From assembly GCA_028023455.1 (NCBI GenBank), contig JAQFVV010000012.1, positions 7,040,499 through 7,104,498 of the forward strand: a DNA stretch of 64,000 nt. Direction: 5' to 3'. This DNA is from Epiperipatus broadwayi. Its lineage: Eukaryota > Onychophora > Udeonychophora > Euonychophora > Peripatidae. Below, in pieces: positions 24,581 to 36,237 of this stretch (the first letter of the stretch is position 1; each line of letters opens with the position of its first letter). The notes below the pieces were generated by a model. The model was not told the DNA's origin. It ran no database searches and worked only from the letters and a program-made list of their open reading frames with translations. A program made the position numbers and the translations under genes.

Positions 24581-24790
24581 CAAAACTCTTCATACAGTAG
24601 CACCACTCAGTGCAAGCCAGACTAAATTAATGGATGCAGGAAGGTTTGTGCATAAAATCTCTATATAGTGCCTACTCATTCAATATTCCCAGACTAGATT
24701 CTATCTTATGGCTTGCATTAGTAAAGAGCCTTAGATCTGAGAACACTGCACCTAGATCTTAGGATCATGTGATGTTTGATGGTTTAATAT
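24581..24790 (+). repeat. foldback family F1 copy
   Basis: Shares CATACAGTAG, AATTAATGGATGCAGGAAGG, TTGTGCATAAAATCTC, TAGTGCCTACTCATTCAAT and GAGCCTTAGATCTGAG with the copies at 13790 and 47991. One inverted arm is missing or highly diverged. Confidence 0.65.
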
Positions 24791-26418
24791 ATTAGTTAAG
24801 ATTATACAATAAACAAAAGTTTTAAAAAATAATAATATAGTTATTAAGAATAAGATGAGAGAGGGCATCTTCAGATATATTTTTTGTACATATGTTCATT
24901 CATTCAAAAAACAATAATAATAAAAAACTTAGTGCATTATATTTTGTTTTAAATCAAAATGACAGACTTGCATCACAATTAACTCTGGAATTATCTTTTT
25001 TTTTTGCAATACCCCCCCCCCCTATGGAATTGTAAGTCTCTTTATTAGTAGATTATAATCTTTCTGTTTGTTTTTAAATTTTTAAATCTATATTGACTTT
25101 GGAATGTATATAGTCATCCCTACTATACAGTTCAGATTCTTGGTTAAACTCTTCAAACTTTAACTTCTCTGATGCAATACGAAAACATTTTTTTCTCTTC
25201 TACTAAATTGATAACTTTCATTTTGTTGCCTAAGAAAGATACTTTATAAATTTTGTTAAATTTCATAAAACTTTTGGTTTTGTGATTATAAAATATTTTA
25301 TTACACAAAATATTATATTACATCAAAATTTGGAAAGAATTAAAACAATAAAGAATAAAATATATTCAACATAGGATATTTATAAATGTGATCATGTATG
25401 ATTCTATGAAATGGATTTGCTTCTTATTCTGGCATCTAAATTTGATTGTTTATTTGCATTCCTTCCTCATCTAACAGCTAATGTTTTATCTAATTTAAAT
25501 TATGTAGATTCAAAATTATGAAATTGTTATAAAAAAAGAATGGTATTAAAAGCAAATATGATGAACATATAATTCTGAAAAATAAGCTAAATAAATAAAA
25601 ATTTTACTTAAAATAAATAAATATCAGTGGATTTCTTTGGATTTCAAGACATATGTGTAATAATTAATAGCTATGCAAATAACAAAATAGAGTTGAAGTT
25701 ACCTATATTCTTCTCATTGACTGTTTTTACAGGAGATAGAATGATTGCTATAAGACTTATAAACACCTTGCAGTACAGAAATTACAGTAATGTATTAATT
25801 AATAGACCATTATGTAATATATACAATCAATCAGTTTTCAAAAATTTTTAATACGTACTTCCATATATGCATATGTATGTATGGAGTTAGACAACTAACT
25901 TCACAGACTATTTTTAAGATCTGAATATAAATATTTCTACTTCCTCTTATATTTGGATCTGGAAGTAATGCCAGAGTTTTATTCACATTCCATTGCTCTT
26001 TTTTCAACTTTTTTGATTTGCTCCAAAAATTATAAGATATTATCAGTATAATTAGAATGAGGTATTATACCAATCAGATAACAACTTTCAGTAAAAGATT
26101 TATTGGGGTTAGTTCTATAAGTTCATTATTTAAACATATCTGAATAGTTTCTACTTTCATCTGTGTGTTGGTGTGGCAAACTAGAACACTACTTCTAGTA
26201 TGAAGCCTATCTATTTATTGACCAATAATTTAATTGTTAGCTGAGTTTATTATGAAACAGAAGCTTCCAGGTTATTTTGAAAATCTTTAGCTATCTAAAA
26301 AAACTTTCTGAATTGTAGTTGTAATATCCGCACTTACGACTGTGCCAATGTTATAACTGCAAGTCATACTGTGCGGTCAGCAAATAACGTTATACAATTC
26401 CCACGCTGTTCTTTTCCA
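24791..26418. other. no gene seen
   Basis: A/T-rich, with a run of ten C at 25013-25022. A 74-codon plus-strand ORF at 25627-25851 has no recognisable features. Confidence 0.45.
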
Positions 26419-26603
26419 ACGAAGCTCTCCAAACGCATTGGTCTGCCACGAAGCTCTCCAAACGAATTGGTCTGCAACGAAGCTCTCCAATGAATTGATA
26501 TGCAACGAAGCTCAGCCACGGATGCTCTCCAAGGAATGGTCTGCACCAACTGCTCTCCAATGAATGGTCTGCAAACGGATGCTCTCCAAACGCATGGTCT
26601 GCA
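26419..26603. repeat. minisatellite, 28-32-bp unit, about six copies
   Basis: The first two units are exactly 29 bp: ACGAAGCTCTCCAAACGCAT plus TGGTCTGCC, then the same with one or two changes, at 26419-26447 and 26448-26476. Later units at 26477, 26514, 26546 and 26574 keep GCTCTCCAA and GGTCTGCA. The array is much less A/T-rich than its surroundings. It explains the apparent minus-strand ORFs there, which are repeat artefacts. Confidence 0.85.
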
Positions 26604-27540
26604 ACTTGCTACTGCGTGACTGCTCTCTACTACTCCCAATGTTACACTCTATATTACCCTGTCTTCTTATCGCTCTCTGACAACTGCAATGATCAATCAA
26701 TGCACTGACCAATAAGGTAACGTCTCTTATCTAGAAACATTTGTGATTAGCAAATATTTCTAGGAATTGTCGATCGCCATTACGTCAATGCACTAATTAA
26801 ATTTCTCAGCTATCAGAGCGCGATCTAAAACAGCCTTACAAATAAATTCTAGTTTCTTCTGGAGTGCACAAACATGTCTGCCATTTTACAAAACACTACA
26901 GTAGTTAAACTACAACTTCTGTTGTGGACCCAGCAGGTGCACTATTGGAAGATAGATTTTTTCCTGGTAATGAAAACTGTGATTGAGCATTTGATAAAGC
27001 AATCTTTTGCAGTTTTTTTTTTTTCAACTATATAAAATTTAATACACATTTCTGAATCGTAACGTTTATTTTTAATATTCACCACATATTTCGTATTACA
27101 TATTATGATTTAAAATCCTTATATATAACCCTTAAGTAATGATTCATGATTTCTTTTTCTACTTCCGGTAATTTTAAATTAGGTAATGTTATTACATATA
27201 TATCTTTAATGAGATAATATAAAAGCCTTTTAACTAATCTAAATTTAATAGTTCAGTTTCGGCAATATTTTAGAATTTTTCTTATTAAGCTTTAAGAAAG
27301 TAATTAAAGTGTCAACTTACGTTGGCATTAATCTTATCAACTAAAAAATACTGTTGTCATGTGATTTTTTTCTTGAGAAAAACATCATAATGTATGCTTT
27401 TTTTTTTCCAGTAATTTATTTTTTAATGATTTTTAGAGAATATTTATTCTTACATCAGTGTTTGAAACATGTAAAATGAATATATTTTAAGACATTAAAA
27501 AAAAAAATTTAATAAGGATTTATTACATTTGTACTCTGCT
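26604..27540. other. no gene seen
   Basis: The less A/T-rich character continues to about 26950, then A/T-rich DNA. No repeat or frame identified. Confidence 0.45.
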
Positions 27541-27650
27541 TGATTTAGTGCCGCGGTAAAATATCAGACTCTGGGGAAGTCAGGTCCGTGGTTTAATTCC
27601 AGTTCACATTTCTGGCTATCGAAGTTCTTATAAACTTCTTAGCGATAAAC
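27541..27650 (+). mobile_element. second tRNA-like (Pol III promoter) relic
   Basis: An A-box-like TAGTGCCGCGG (27546-27556) and a B-box-like GGTTTAATTCC (27590-27600) are spaced as in tRNA genes. GGTTTAATTCC differs from the B-box consensus GGTTCGANTCC at its central CG, now TA, as expected from CpG decay. It does not match the SINE family at 13269. It is probably an old tRNA-derived SINE or tRNA pseudogene. Confidence 0.5.
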
Positions 27651-28063
27651 CATTCAATTACTTATTTTATTTATAATTATTGTATAATTTCAGAAATTGG
27701 ATTAAAATTTTATTTTTTTATTTTATGGTATTATGAAACTTTTAAATCATATTAAAGTGATAATTACGCGTAATTTAATCTCATTGAATAATTATAAACA
27801 AAAGTAGAACAGATGTATTAAGAATAACTGTTTTTTTGTTTTTTTTTAATATATATATAAGGGTAATTAAAGCAGTTTTTTTAAAAAACCCGTTGCATGA
27901 TAAAGACTTCTCTAATCATTTTTAAAAAAAAAAAGTGTAAGAAAATATATTACACATTCAGGTAATTGCTGATTGGTTCGAATTTAAATGTTTCCCACCT
28001 AGTTTTACTCTACATTAAGGAATAATTATAAATTTATTTAAACGCACATTAATTACGTAAGTG

Positions 28064-28243
28064 ATATTTACTAAGGCTGTAACCTCAAGCATATGTGCGT
28101 AAAAATGCGATAGTAGGGACCTCTACAGGTCTTAACCACAAGCTTACATTTTGGAAGAAATAAGCTTGTGGTTAAGACCTGTAGAGGTCCCTACCATCGC
28201 ATTTTTACGCGCATATGCTTGAGGTTACAGCCTTACTAAATAT
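28064..28243. repeat. 180-bp hairpin (family F4), 83-bp arms
   Basis: Arms 28064-28146 and 28161-28243 are reverse complements with about three mismatches and a 14-nt loop. They contain GGGACCTCTACAGGTCTTAA and its inverse. One diverged arm of the same family stands alone at 41173-41258. The arms end in ATATTTACTAAGGC/GCCTTACTAAATAT, which may be the element's terminal inverted repeats. No coding capacity. Confidence 0.9.
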
Positions 28244-28964
28244 TAAGGAATAAATAAATTTTATTATAAATAACTAGCAGTGCAGTTCAATTTACAACTC
28301 ATTATGTACAACCGCTGGTTTCAGCAATTAAAAAATGGTGCTAAAACTCAAGAAATATAACCATTATACTGCTTTTATTTTATGAGTTTTTACTAACAAT
28401 AAACTTCTAACAAATGGCATTTATAAAGAAATGCTTTCTATTTATAATAAGAAATATTTAATGTATTACATTATATATAACTAACCATCATTGTAATAAC
28501 CTGTGTGATTAATTTCTAGAAAGATCGCATGAACTGGGCACATAGTCTCATTCAATTACATAATTTTTTTTTTCTTCAATTGGAATTAATCTAAGAAGTT
28601 TTAATCCTGAATCGTTCATTGCCACTACTAACTAAACTTCTCAAAGTGAAATGATATTGCAGTGGAGTTGGCTTATCCATAATAAAAATAAATGGCTGGG
28701 ATAATTGACAAAGAAAATATTTAATTGGCTAAGACAACAGACAGAAAACTTGAAATAATGATCAACAAATCTTTGAAATACAGATAAATGATAGAACAAG
28801 AATATAATGTCAGTGACCATTGTTTTTATCTCATTTGTTTTACTTTTTTTGTATTGTTTAAATCTGCTTGCTGACTTTTCCTAATACATTTATTTATATA
28901 TTAAAAAACATTCAAAATTTTATATTATCAAAAGTCATCATTACAAAATTATTACAGTCTTTGC
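28244..28964. other. no gene seen
   Basis: A/T-rich; nothing assigned. Confidence 0.5.
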
Positions 28965-29450
28965 TTTGTTCATTATCATCATTATCACTACCATCATCAT
29001 CAATACTATCAAATATTATCATGACTATAATTTGTAACATTACTCATAATACTTTATTTTCACTGAAATAATCACAGCTACCAATACAATTATTAGCAAC
29101 ATCATAATATTAATAAATATCATTACTACCAATAATTATATGATAATGCTCATATTTGTGAATATGATCATAATATTGTTCCGCAGCAGCATTTTTATCA
29201 AAAAACTTTCAATATCATTACAAAGCTCAACTCATTTTATATTATTTATTATTGTTTACACCATCAGCAATATTATTGGTAGACACAATGTTTATTGTTA
29301 ATTCTTGATTGCCATCTTAAATATTTATTGTCATCATCATTACATTAAAATACTCACATAATCACAATTATCATCTTCACTATGAATAAACATGACCATC
29401 ATCATCATCATCATCATTATTATTATTATTATCTATAATAATTGCAATAA
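28965..29450. repeat. degenerate ATC/ATT trinucleotide-rich tract
   Basis: Long run of imperfect CAT, ATC and ATT triplets, ending in a purer (CAT)n(TAT)n block at 29398-29435. Consistent with a decayed microsatellite. Confidence 0.65.
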
Positions 29451-30959
29451 AAATTGCTTTTTTCAGCTTAGTATAACTCAAAATCTAAAAGCTTTTGGAT
29501 AAATTTTCAGTGAGCAAAACATAATTCCCAGTTTGGTCAATAGATAGAACCTGTTGTGCTTAACCTATTACATTGTAGTCCTTATATGACATAGTCTCTG
29601 AAGCAACATATCATATGATTTTGCTATTGAGAGTATTGTCAACATTTTTTACTTTGTGATCATCATATATAAAGCATATTATCTAACAGTTTATATATAT
29701 ATTCACTTCCTCATTTAAAATTACATAAATAAACTAAGCATAAAATTCATTTCATTGTCAGCCATATGGTTTCCCACATGGGTGACAGATTTTTAAAAAA
29801 TGTAAAACTTTAAAAAAGAAAAAATTCAGATAAATAAAGTGTTATGCAAATTAATCAATTTAAATTTTTAAAAAAAAACTGAGATGAGCTGTTCAAGACA
29901 GAAAGTAAAACATATAAAAAATCCAATTTTTATTGCATTCATTTTGGATTCTCAATTTATTTGAACCTCATTGGACATTCATTATGATTATTGAGTAAAA
30001 AAAAAAAAAACATCATCTGCTAATCTAATATGAACATCTGAAAATCTTGACATGCTACTTCAAATAAATCTGATTAAAAATGAAAAAACAATGCTTATTT
30101 CAAATTGCAGAGCTGGAGATTGCTAAAGTATATTATGGTCGCTTATAAACTGTTTAATATAAACAAACTGTAGTTATCTCACATTGTAAGTCTTTTATTT
30201 AAAAGTAAATATTTATACTTAATCCTGTTTTAAGTTGTACTTAATACAGATAAGCTATATCTATTTTATCAATTATTTAAAGTAGAGATTAAAGGTTAAA
30301 AAAAGAGAGAAAGAAATTTTTTTAATTAAAGTTAGTTGTATTTTAATGCAGCTGAAGAAAAAATAAATAAATGAAAGATTCACTTTGTATCATATATGTA
30401 TGTTATATCAACTTTATAAACTTTTATTTTAATTCATGTTAACCAAATGTTATTTTGTAGAAATTGTCAGTTTATAAAATATGTCAATAAATAATGATAA
30501 TTATGGAAAATATAATATTCATTTTAAATGTATTATATCCATGCATAAATTGCCTGAGTGTTAAACAATTAGAATAATAATTATTAATAGCTTTAAGCTA
30601 ATTTTTAATTGTATCTGGATTTATTTGTCTGTAACCAATCCTGCTTTTGATTCTGAGAATGAATGTTTGTGTCAGTGAACTTATAATATATAAACACAAT
30701 TGTTTGTTTGCTGCCAAATTGTTTTAATATATCCATATCTATATGGAAGAATTCATTTTTATTTTGTTTTAATAAATTAGAAATTGAACTAAAAATGAGC
30801 CATTCCTGTAGAAATCATAGTTTTATTAAATTGGGATTAGGATATAAAAATGGCCATTACTTATAGTTACTGTTGTATAAAGGTATAATAGTTACATATT
30901 CCATATTCAGTATATGAATTTGACTATACTAGGAAACTTAAGAGTTAAATAATGCTATA
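29451..30959. other. no gene seen
   Basis: A/T-rich; nothing assigned. Confidence 0.5.
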
Positions 30960-31350
30960 AGCAGCAGCAACATCAGCAACAATATTTTTGTCAAAGTAAT
31001 TACTTGAACATAATTATCACCATTACCATCATTTTCATCAAAATCATCTTTGACTTCATTTTCCATCATCTGGATAATAGCAATCAAAATTATTATTATT
31101 AATTATTGATTTTATAACCACTATCAAAAATTTATAATGTCTATGCCAAAATTATCATCATTAACTATGTTCATCAGTATATTCTGATCATTGGGGCCTG
31201 CTCTTTTCATTATTTTTTATTATTCTTATCACAATTATTCTTAAATCACAGAACCAACATTATTGCATCTTCATACACAAACACATTCCATCATCCACTT
31301 TATTATTAATTAGTGCCATTACTCTTATTTATTATAAATATCAATAACAG
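30960..31350. repeat. second ATC/ATT-rich degenerate microsatellite
   Basis: Scattered CATCA, ATTATTATT and CATTATC units with the same character as 28965-29450. Begins with AGCAGCAGCAACATCAGCAA. Confidence 0.5.
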
Positions 31351-31539
31351 TAACATTTTATTTTAGATTCATTAATGCTCTGTGGATGTAAGTAAAGTGA
31401 TGGAATGGGGAACTTGAGCTAAATAGTTTTTGATTGCTTGCTAAAAGATTATAAGTAAAGCAAACACAATTGAATACAATTATTAGAATCATTATCATTT
31501 TGTTTCATTATCTTTGTCAAAGTCAATGTAATCCTAATT

Positions 31540-33086
31540 TATATATATATATAAACATTAAAAGGCTAAAGCTAAACTACTCAATAAAATAATCAAAATT
31601 ACTCCAAATTCACAACTAAACTAGACTAGCCAAAGAAAATAAACTCTAAAACACAGCCAATTGTTTCACTGCTACAAGCAGATTTCTCAAGTGTAAAGGA
31701 CTAAAAGATAAATTTATAATAAATATTATCTACAATTCTATTTACTTAATATTAAAAATTTTTTAAACAAGTTAATTGTTTCAGAATCATAATTTTTTAA
31801 TAACAAAGATTCTTAATTCTTTTTTATTTTATTTATTTCAAAGAAAATTAATAGTGTTGCCTGCATCTCTTTTATGGATATATAAAGCAGAACTGAGACA
31901 TTTATTTCTAACTTATTTTTATGGATCTTTATTCTTTTATTTAGCTCAAACTAGTTTGACCTGTATATACCTTCTTACAAAAACAAGGGATAATATGCAC
32001 TATACTCCAGAAATAGTCTTTCTATCAAAAATTTCCTTTATATTATTTAATAAATTATTCAAAGTAATAACCCTTTTTCAAGCAATTTTCTTATTTCCAA
32101 ACAAATTATTATTTTTACATACAATTCTATTGGAAAACAATTTAAAAGGCAAAGAAATAAAATCATATTTTTTTTATTCTTTACATTATTACAATTATTA
32201 TTAAATAACATACTTTTAACAAATTTATCAGAAAGGCCAACATTCAAATAAACTTTATAAAATTGACCTTTTTAAAATAAAGCTATCTCATTAGGATTAT
32301 TTAATCTCTTATTTCCATAACAATAATTTCTTAAAGCAGATACTTTATGAGATACAGATTGATAGCTATCAAGTTTAATTATTGATCTTAACTACTTACT
32401 TTTAACTTAATGACAACTTACCAAACACTTATTCTTTACATTTCTAATCACTAATAAATCTAATAATTTTAATTTAACAAAATCTAATTCCCCCTTCTCC
32501 TACAACATATTTTATAATAGGATGAAAACAATTAAAGTCATTTAGGGCAACTCTTTTAATTTATCATTTTCAACTACAAACAAACAATCATCAACATGTC
32601 TAACAAATAACTTTAAATATACACAATCTTTTTAAATAATAATTTCCTCTTCCAAATATATAAACAAATTAAAGAAGAAATAATATAACCTATTATCCAC
32701 CCTTCCCTAATCCACAAAATTACCATTATAAGTAAAATACATAGAATCTTCTAATAATAAAAGTAAATCTTTAATAATTTTAATCTTATTCTGTGACAAA
32801 GATGCAATTTTAATCAACACAGATATAAAAACATCAATACTGTCTAATCTATTAATAAATCAATACATAATCTCAATATTCAAACTATCAAATGCCCAAT
32901 TATTTTCCATTTTAAAATTATTAATGTTATCAAAAACCTCAAAGATGAAGAAACTGTGTAATGATCAAAATTAACAAATTGTTTTAAAAAATTATTCAAT
33001 AACCTAGAAATACTCTCAACAACAATACATGTAAAGTCAAAAATAAAATTTAAAGGAAAACTATCCTTGTAAATCTTAATATTCAT
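31540..33086 (-). pseudogene. Penelope-like element, RT plus GIY-YIG endonuclease, decayed
   Basis: The minus strand carries, in order, RT pieces IFDFTCIVVESISRLLNNFL (about 33040), WAFDSLDIE, the RT catalytic-region string VRHVDDCLFVVENDKLKEL (about 32555-32610, H in place of the usual Y), SYQSVSHKVSALRNYCYG, and LSDKFVKSMLFNN. Then follows the start of a GIY-YIG endonuclease, IPCFCKKVYTGQTS (31944-32010), and further on LYIHKRDAGNTI. This order is the PLE signature. There are many stops and frameshifts. The 3' end runs to a (TA)n tract at 31540-31553. The 5' end is truncated at about 33086, where a second PLE begins in the opposite direction. Confidence 0.85.
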
Positions 33087-33860
33087 ATATTTTACTTATA
33101 ATGATAATATTTATTAGATTAAGGAGGGGTGGATAATAAATTATATTTCTCCTTTAATTTGTTTAATTTATATTAATTATTTAAAAGAGGAAATTATTAT
33201 TAAGACTATTGTATATATTTAATGTTATTTGTTAGATATCTTGATTGTTTGTCTGTAGCTGAAAATGATAAATTAAAAGAGTTGGTAAATGAGTTTAATT
33301 GTTTTGATCCTACTATAAAATAAATAGTAAAAGGAAGAGGGATTAGATTTTATTAAATTAAAATTTTTAGATTTATTGGTGATTAGAAATTTAAAGATTA
33401 AGTTTTTGGTATCTTGTCATTATCTTAAGAATAAGGAGTTAAGATCTATAGTTAAACCCATGGTTATCAATCTATATCTCACAAAATAGCTGCTTTAAGA
33501 AATTATTGTTATAAGAGATTAAATAATTCTGAGTTAGCTTTGTTTCAAAAAGATTAATTTTATAAAATGATGGCTACTTTAATAAATTTGTTAAAACTAT
33601 TTTATTTAACAGTAATTGTAATAATGTGAAGGATAAAGAAAAATACGTTTTTATTTCTTTGCCTTTTAAATTATCTTTCTATAGAATTGTATGTAAAAAT
33701 AATAATTTGTTTGGAAATAAGAAAATTACTTGGAAAAGGGGCATTACTTTGAATAATTTATTAAATAATACAAAGTAAATTTTTGATAGAAAGACTATTC
33801 CTGGAGTAGTGTATATTAACCTTTGTTTTTTGTAAGAAGGTATTGAAGCTATCTATATGC
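33087..33860 (+). pseudogene. Penelope-like element, second copy, opposite orientation
   Basis: The plus strand starts within the RT (YFTYN equivalent near 33090), continues LFVRYLDCLS where the catalytic VDD has lost one codon, FIKLKFLDLLVIRN (33340-33385), FLVSCHYLKNKELRSIVKP and FDRKTIPGVVYI (33780-33815), and stops at the beginning of the GIY-YIG domain. It is collinear with the minus-strand copy but truncated at both ends. The two copies lie back to back with their 5' breakpoints touching at about 33086. This is a common pattern for target-primed insertions that invert internally. Confidence 0.8.
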
Positions 33861-35128
33861 TTACATATATATGCTTCATGCCAATTTGTATCTAAATAAT
33901 TTTAAATTGTGTTATATGGAAAATAAAAATTAATTAAAGGCTTATAAGAAGGGGATGTAGGCAAGTGTATGTGTGTGTAGAAAGAGTTAGAAATGGATAG
34001 CTGAGATTACATAAATAATTAGTAATGTTCAAATGCATAACAGATTCTAAAAAATTCTGTAAAAAAACAATTAAAATTTTAATTAAGCTACTTCAAATTT
34101 CTTAGCATTAGATTTTAATAAAATTTGTAAAAGCAAGTTAATTACAGGGCACTAGTAATTTTCTTATTAAAACTAATTAATAAAGAGTTGAAGAATTGTG
34201 TGGGTATTATCTATTTTTAAAGAATTATATTTTCAATGTTTGGCCTTGCTGTAAAAAAGTGTTAGTTGATGCTTAATTACAGCAAGGAATGCAAGTAAAT
34301 AAAAAGTATTCTGAATATGGAAAAATTTTACTAATTAAAAAAAATGGTACTTTGGTATCAGTGCTGCAATGTAGAGGAGATAAGATGTCTTTTCACACCC
34401 ACAATAAATGTGTAATGTCACAATGACATCAAATTGAAAGAAAATAAACCCTGCGAGTATACGTGTGGAAATGTGTTTTTATCTTTATCAACGTGATCTC
34501 TTTTTTTGTAATACTTCAACATCTGCAGTTGTTGTCCAGATTTCTTTTTGCCATACTTAATGATATAAAACAATTAGTTCTACAGGATTAAAACCTAATA
34601 AATGTCTCATAATTAATATGTATTTTCTTGTGTTTTTTTGTTGCTTTTTGGTTTAAGTTGTTTATAAAAAAAAAAAATGTTTATTAGCATTTATGTTGAA
34701 AATCCCAGCATACTCTGCAATCGTGCTACATTTTTGGAGGGAAAATTTTTAGTAGAGTTCTCCATTTTCTGAGGTAATATTAAATATTTTGTTTCAAGGC
34801 AACAATTCCTGTTATACATTACATGGTAAATATTGTATGAGTATACTTAATGTGTTTTTATAAATATTATTTAAAAACCAAAATCATTTACTGTTTGTTT
34901 AGTGCATATTTAAACTAAAATTTTTTTTTGTCTAATGCTGTCATTTCATTAAGATCGCAAATCACTTTTTTTTTTATATTTCAAATGTCATTTTTTAAAG
35001 TTGTTAGTGTCCAAATTGTACATATTTGAATGTTTTGTTCAAAATCATACATTTTTTATTGAAAATAATAAATATGTTTATTATGTTTTTACTTTTAGTT
35101 ATTTTTAGTCCTGCAACATGGTGCATGT
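33861..35128. other. no gene seen
   Basis: A/T-rich. A small less A/T-rich patch at 34350-34500 is unassigned. Confidence 0.45.
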
Positions 35129-35340
35129 GTTAGTCTTACTGCTCCCTTTTCACATTTGTATCAAATCCCCTGATAACTTTGTAAATCTTGCCAAAATATT
35201 ATGTACAAGATCCATATACACATTTTTTTTGCCAAAAAAGTCATGTACAAGATCTGTGTACACATTATTTTGGTCAGATCCCAAGATTACAAAATTATCA
35301 GCAGATTGATATGAATGTGAACAGGTGCAATAGGTCTAAT
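35129..35340. repeat. foldback family F2, ~212-bp copy
   Basis: The left arm (35129-35212: CCCTTTTCACATTTGTATCA, CTGATAACTTTGTAAATCTT) is inverted at 35251-35340 (AAGATTACAAAATTATCAGC, TGAACAGGTGCAATAGGTCT). The centre also contains a direct duplication of ATGTACAAGATC. Related copies lie at 40793 and 49989. Confidence 0.75.
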
Positions 35341-35535
35341 ATATGCTGTGTATTGCAGCTCTTATACCAAAGTACCAAAAAATAAAACATTAAGTTGTAA
35401 TCAGGCTGATCAAAATTATTATCAGCTGAAATATTTTAATTAAAACTAATGCAAATGCCTTTCATTGAAAATAGCATAAATACCTAGATAAATGTAAAAA
35501 AACAGGGTCTTTTGATCAAAAAATTCTTCAGTCTT

Positions 35536-36110
35536 TTAATGAGAAAAAATATCTTCAAGCTGATCTTTCTTGAGAGAATTCTTCAAGATTATGAACAAGA
35601 TCTTTATCCAGAAAGTTTTAAGAAGTTTCTTAATGATTTGCCTGCTTGAAGCTGCATATCATGCTAATCTGTGAATAGAAGCTTGTGTCCACTTCTCCTT
35701 CACCATCCCAGGGGAGTGTGAGTTTGGAATCCCGATGGAATTGAAGAACTGCTGCCCATATAGTCTATTGACCCATGCATTTGTGCTGGCATTCATGTCA
35801 TCATAAATAATTTCAGCCTGCTGATACCTGTCATGCTGTCATTCAAAAAAATTAGCTGCCTAGTCAATTATACCAACCTGTCATATGCTATTCCAAAAAA
35901 CCAGCCTGTCTTCAGAATTAAGTATTAATATGTAAAAAAAAAGAGCCATCCAGGATCCAATTAATGTGAATTTCACCATGAAAGCTACATGTCTTCATAC
36001 CTATATGCTGTTCTTCATATCTTCTGTGTTTTTAAAATCCTTCATGAAGGTAATCACAGAAATATTGAACTTTCACCGTGAGATCTCTGCAATCCTATAT
36101 GCCAGTGAAA
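35536..36110 (-). pseudogene. unidentified protein-coding fossil
   Basis: The minus frame 35838 to 35536 is open for 101 codons apart from one TGA at 35659-35661. It reads AEIIYDDMNASTNAWVNRLY, GQQFFNSIGIPNSHSPGMVK, then EKWTQASIHRLA, and after the stop YAASSRQIIKKLLKTFWIK. The composition is natural for protein, rich in Asn, Asp, Lys and Ser. Upstream (about 36100-35950) is another stretch in a shifted frame, including YEEQHIGMKTCSFHGEIHIN. The shift lies at a 9-nt A/T homopolymer (about 35934-35942). I do not recognise the family. It is less A/T-rich than its flanks. It may be a broken host gene, a processed pseudogene, or an unrecognised transposon. Confidence 0.5.
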
Positions 36111-36237
36111 CAATTCATATGTATTTGAAGTTTCCTTTTTGTTTGTATTATTTATTTATTTTTGTGCTATGTTTTTCTTTAATATTATGTTTTATGTTAA
36201 ATTAACCTGTATTTGTTAAGAATGGTCAATTATATTG

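Noticed and set aside
26364-26712. Two overlapping minus-strand ORFs of 91 and 66 codons
   Set aside because: Generated by the 29-bp minisatellite; the protein repeats simply mirror the DNA repeat.
29398-29435. (CAT)n(TAT)n considered as a CRISPR-like or regulatory array
   Set aside because: Ordinary microsatellite; no spacer-repeat structure, and the genome is eukaryotic.
31776-32204. 142-codon plus-strand ORF, one of the longest in the window
   Set aside because: It is the antisense shadow of the Penelope-like element on the minus strand, where RT and GIY-YIG motifs are recognisable.
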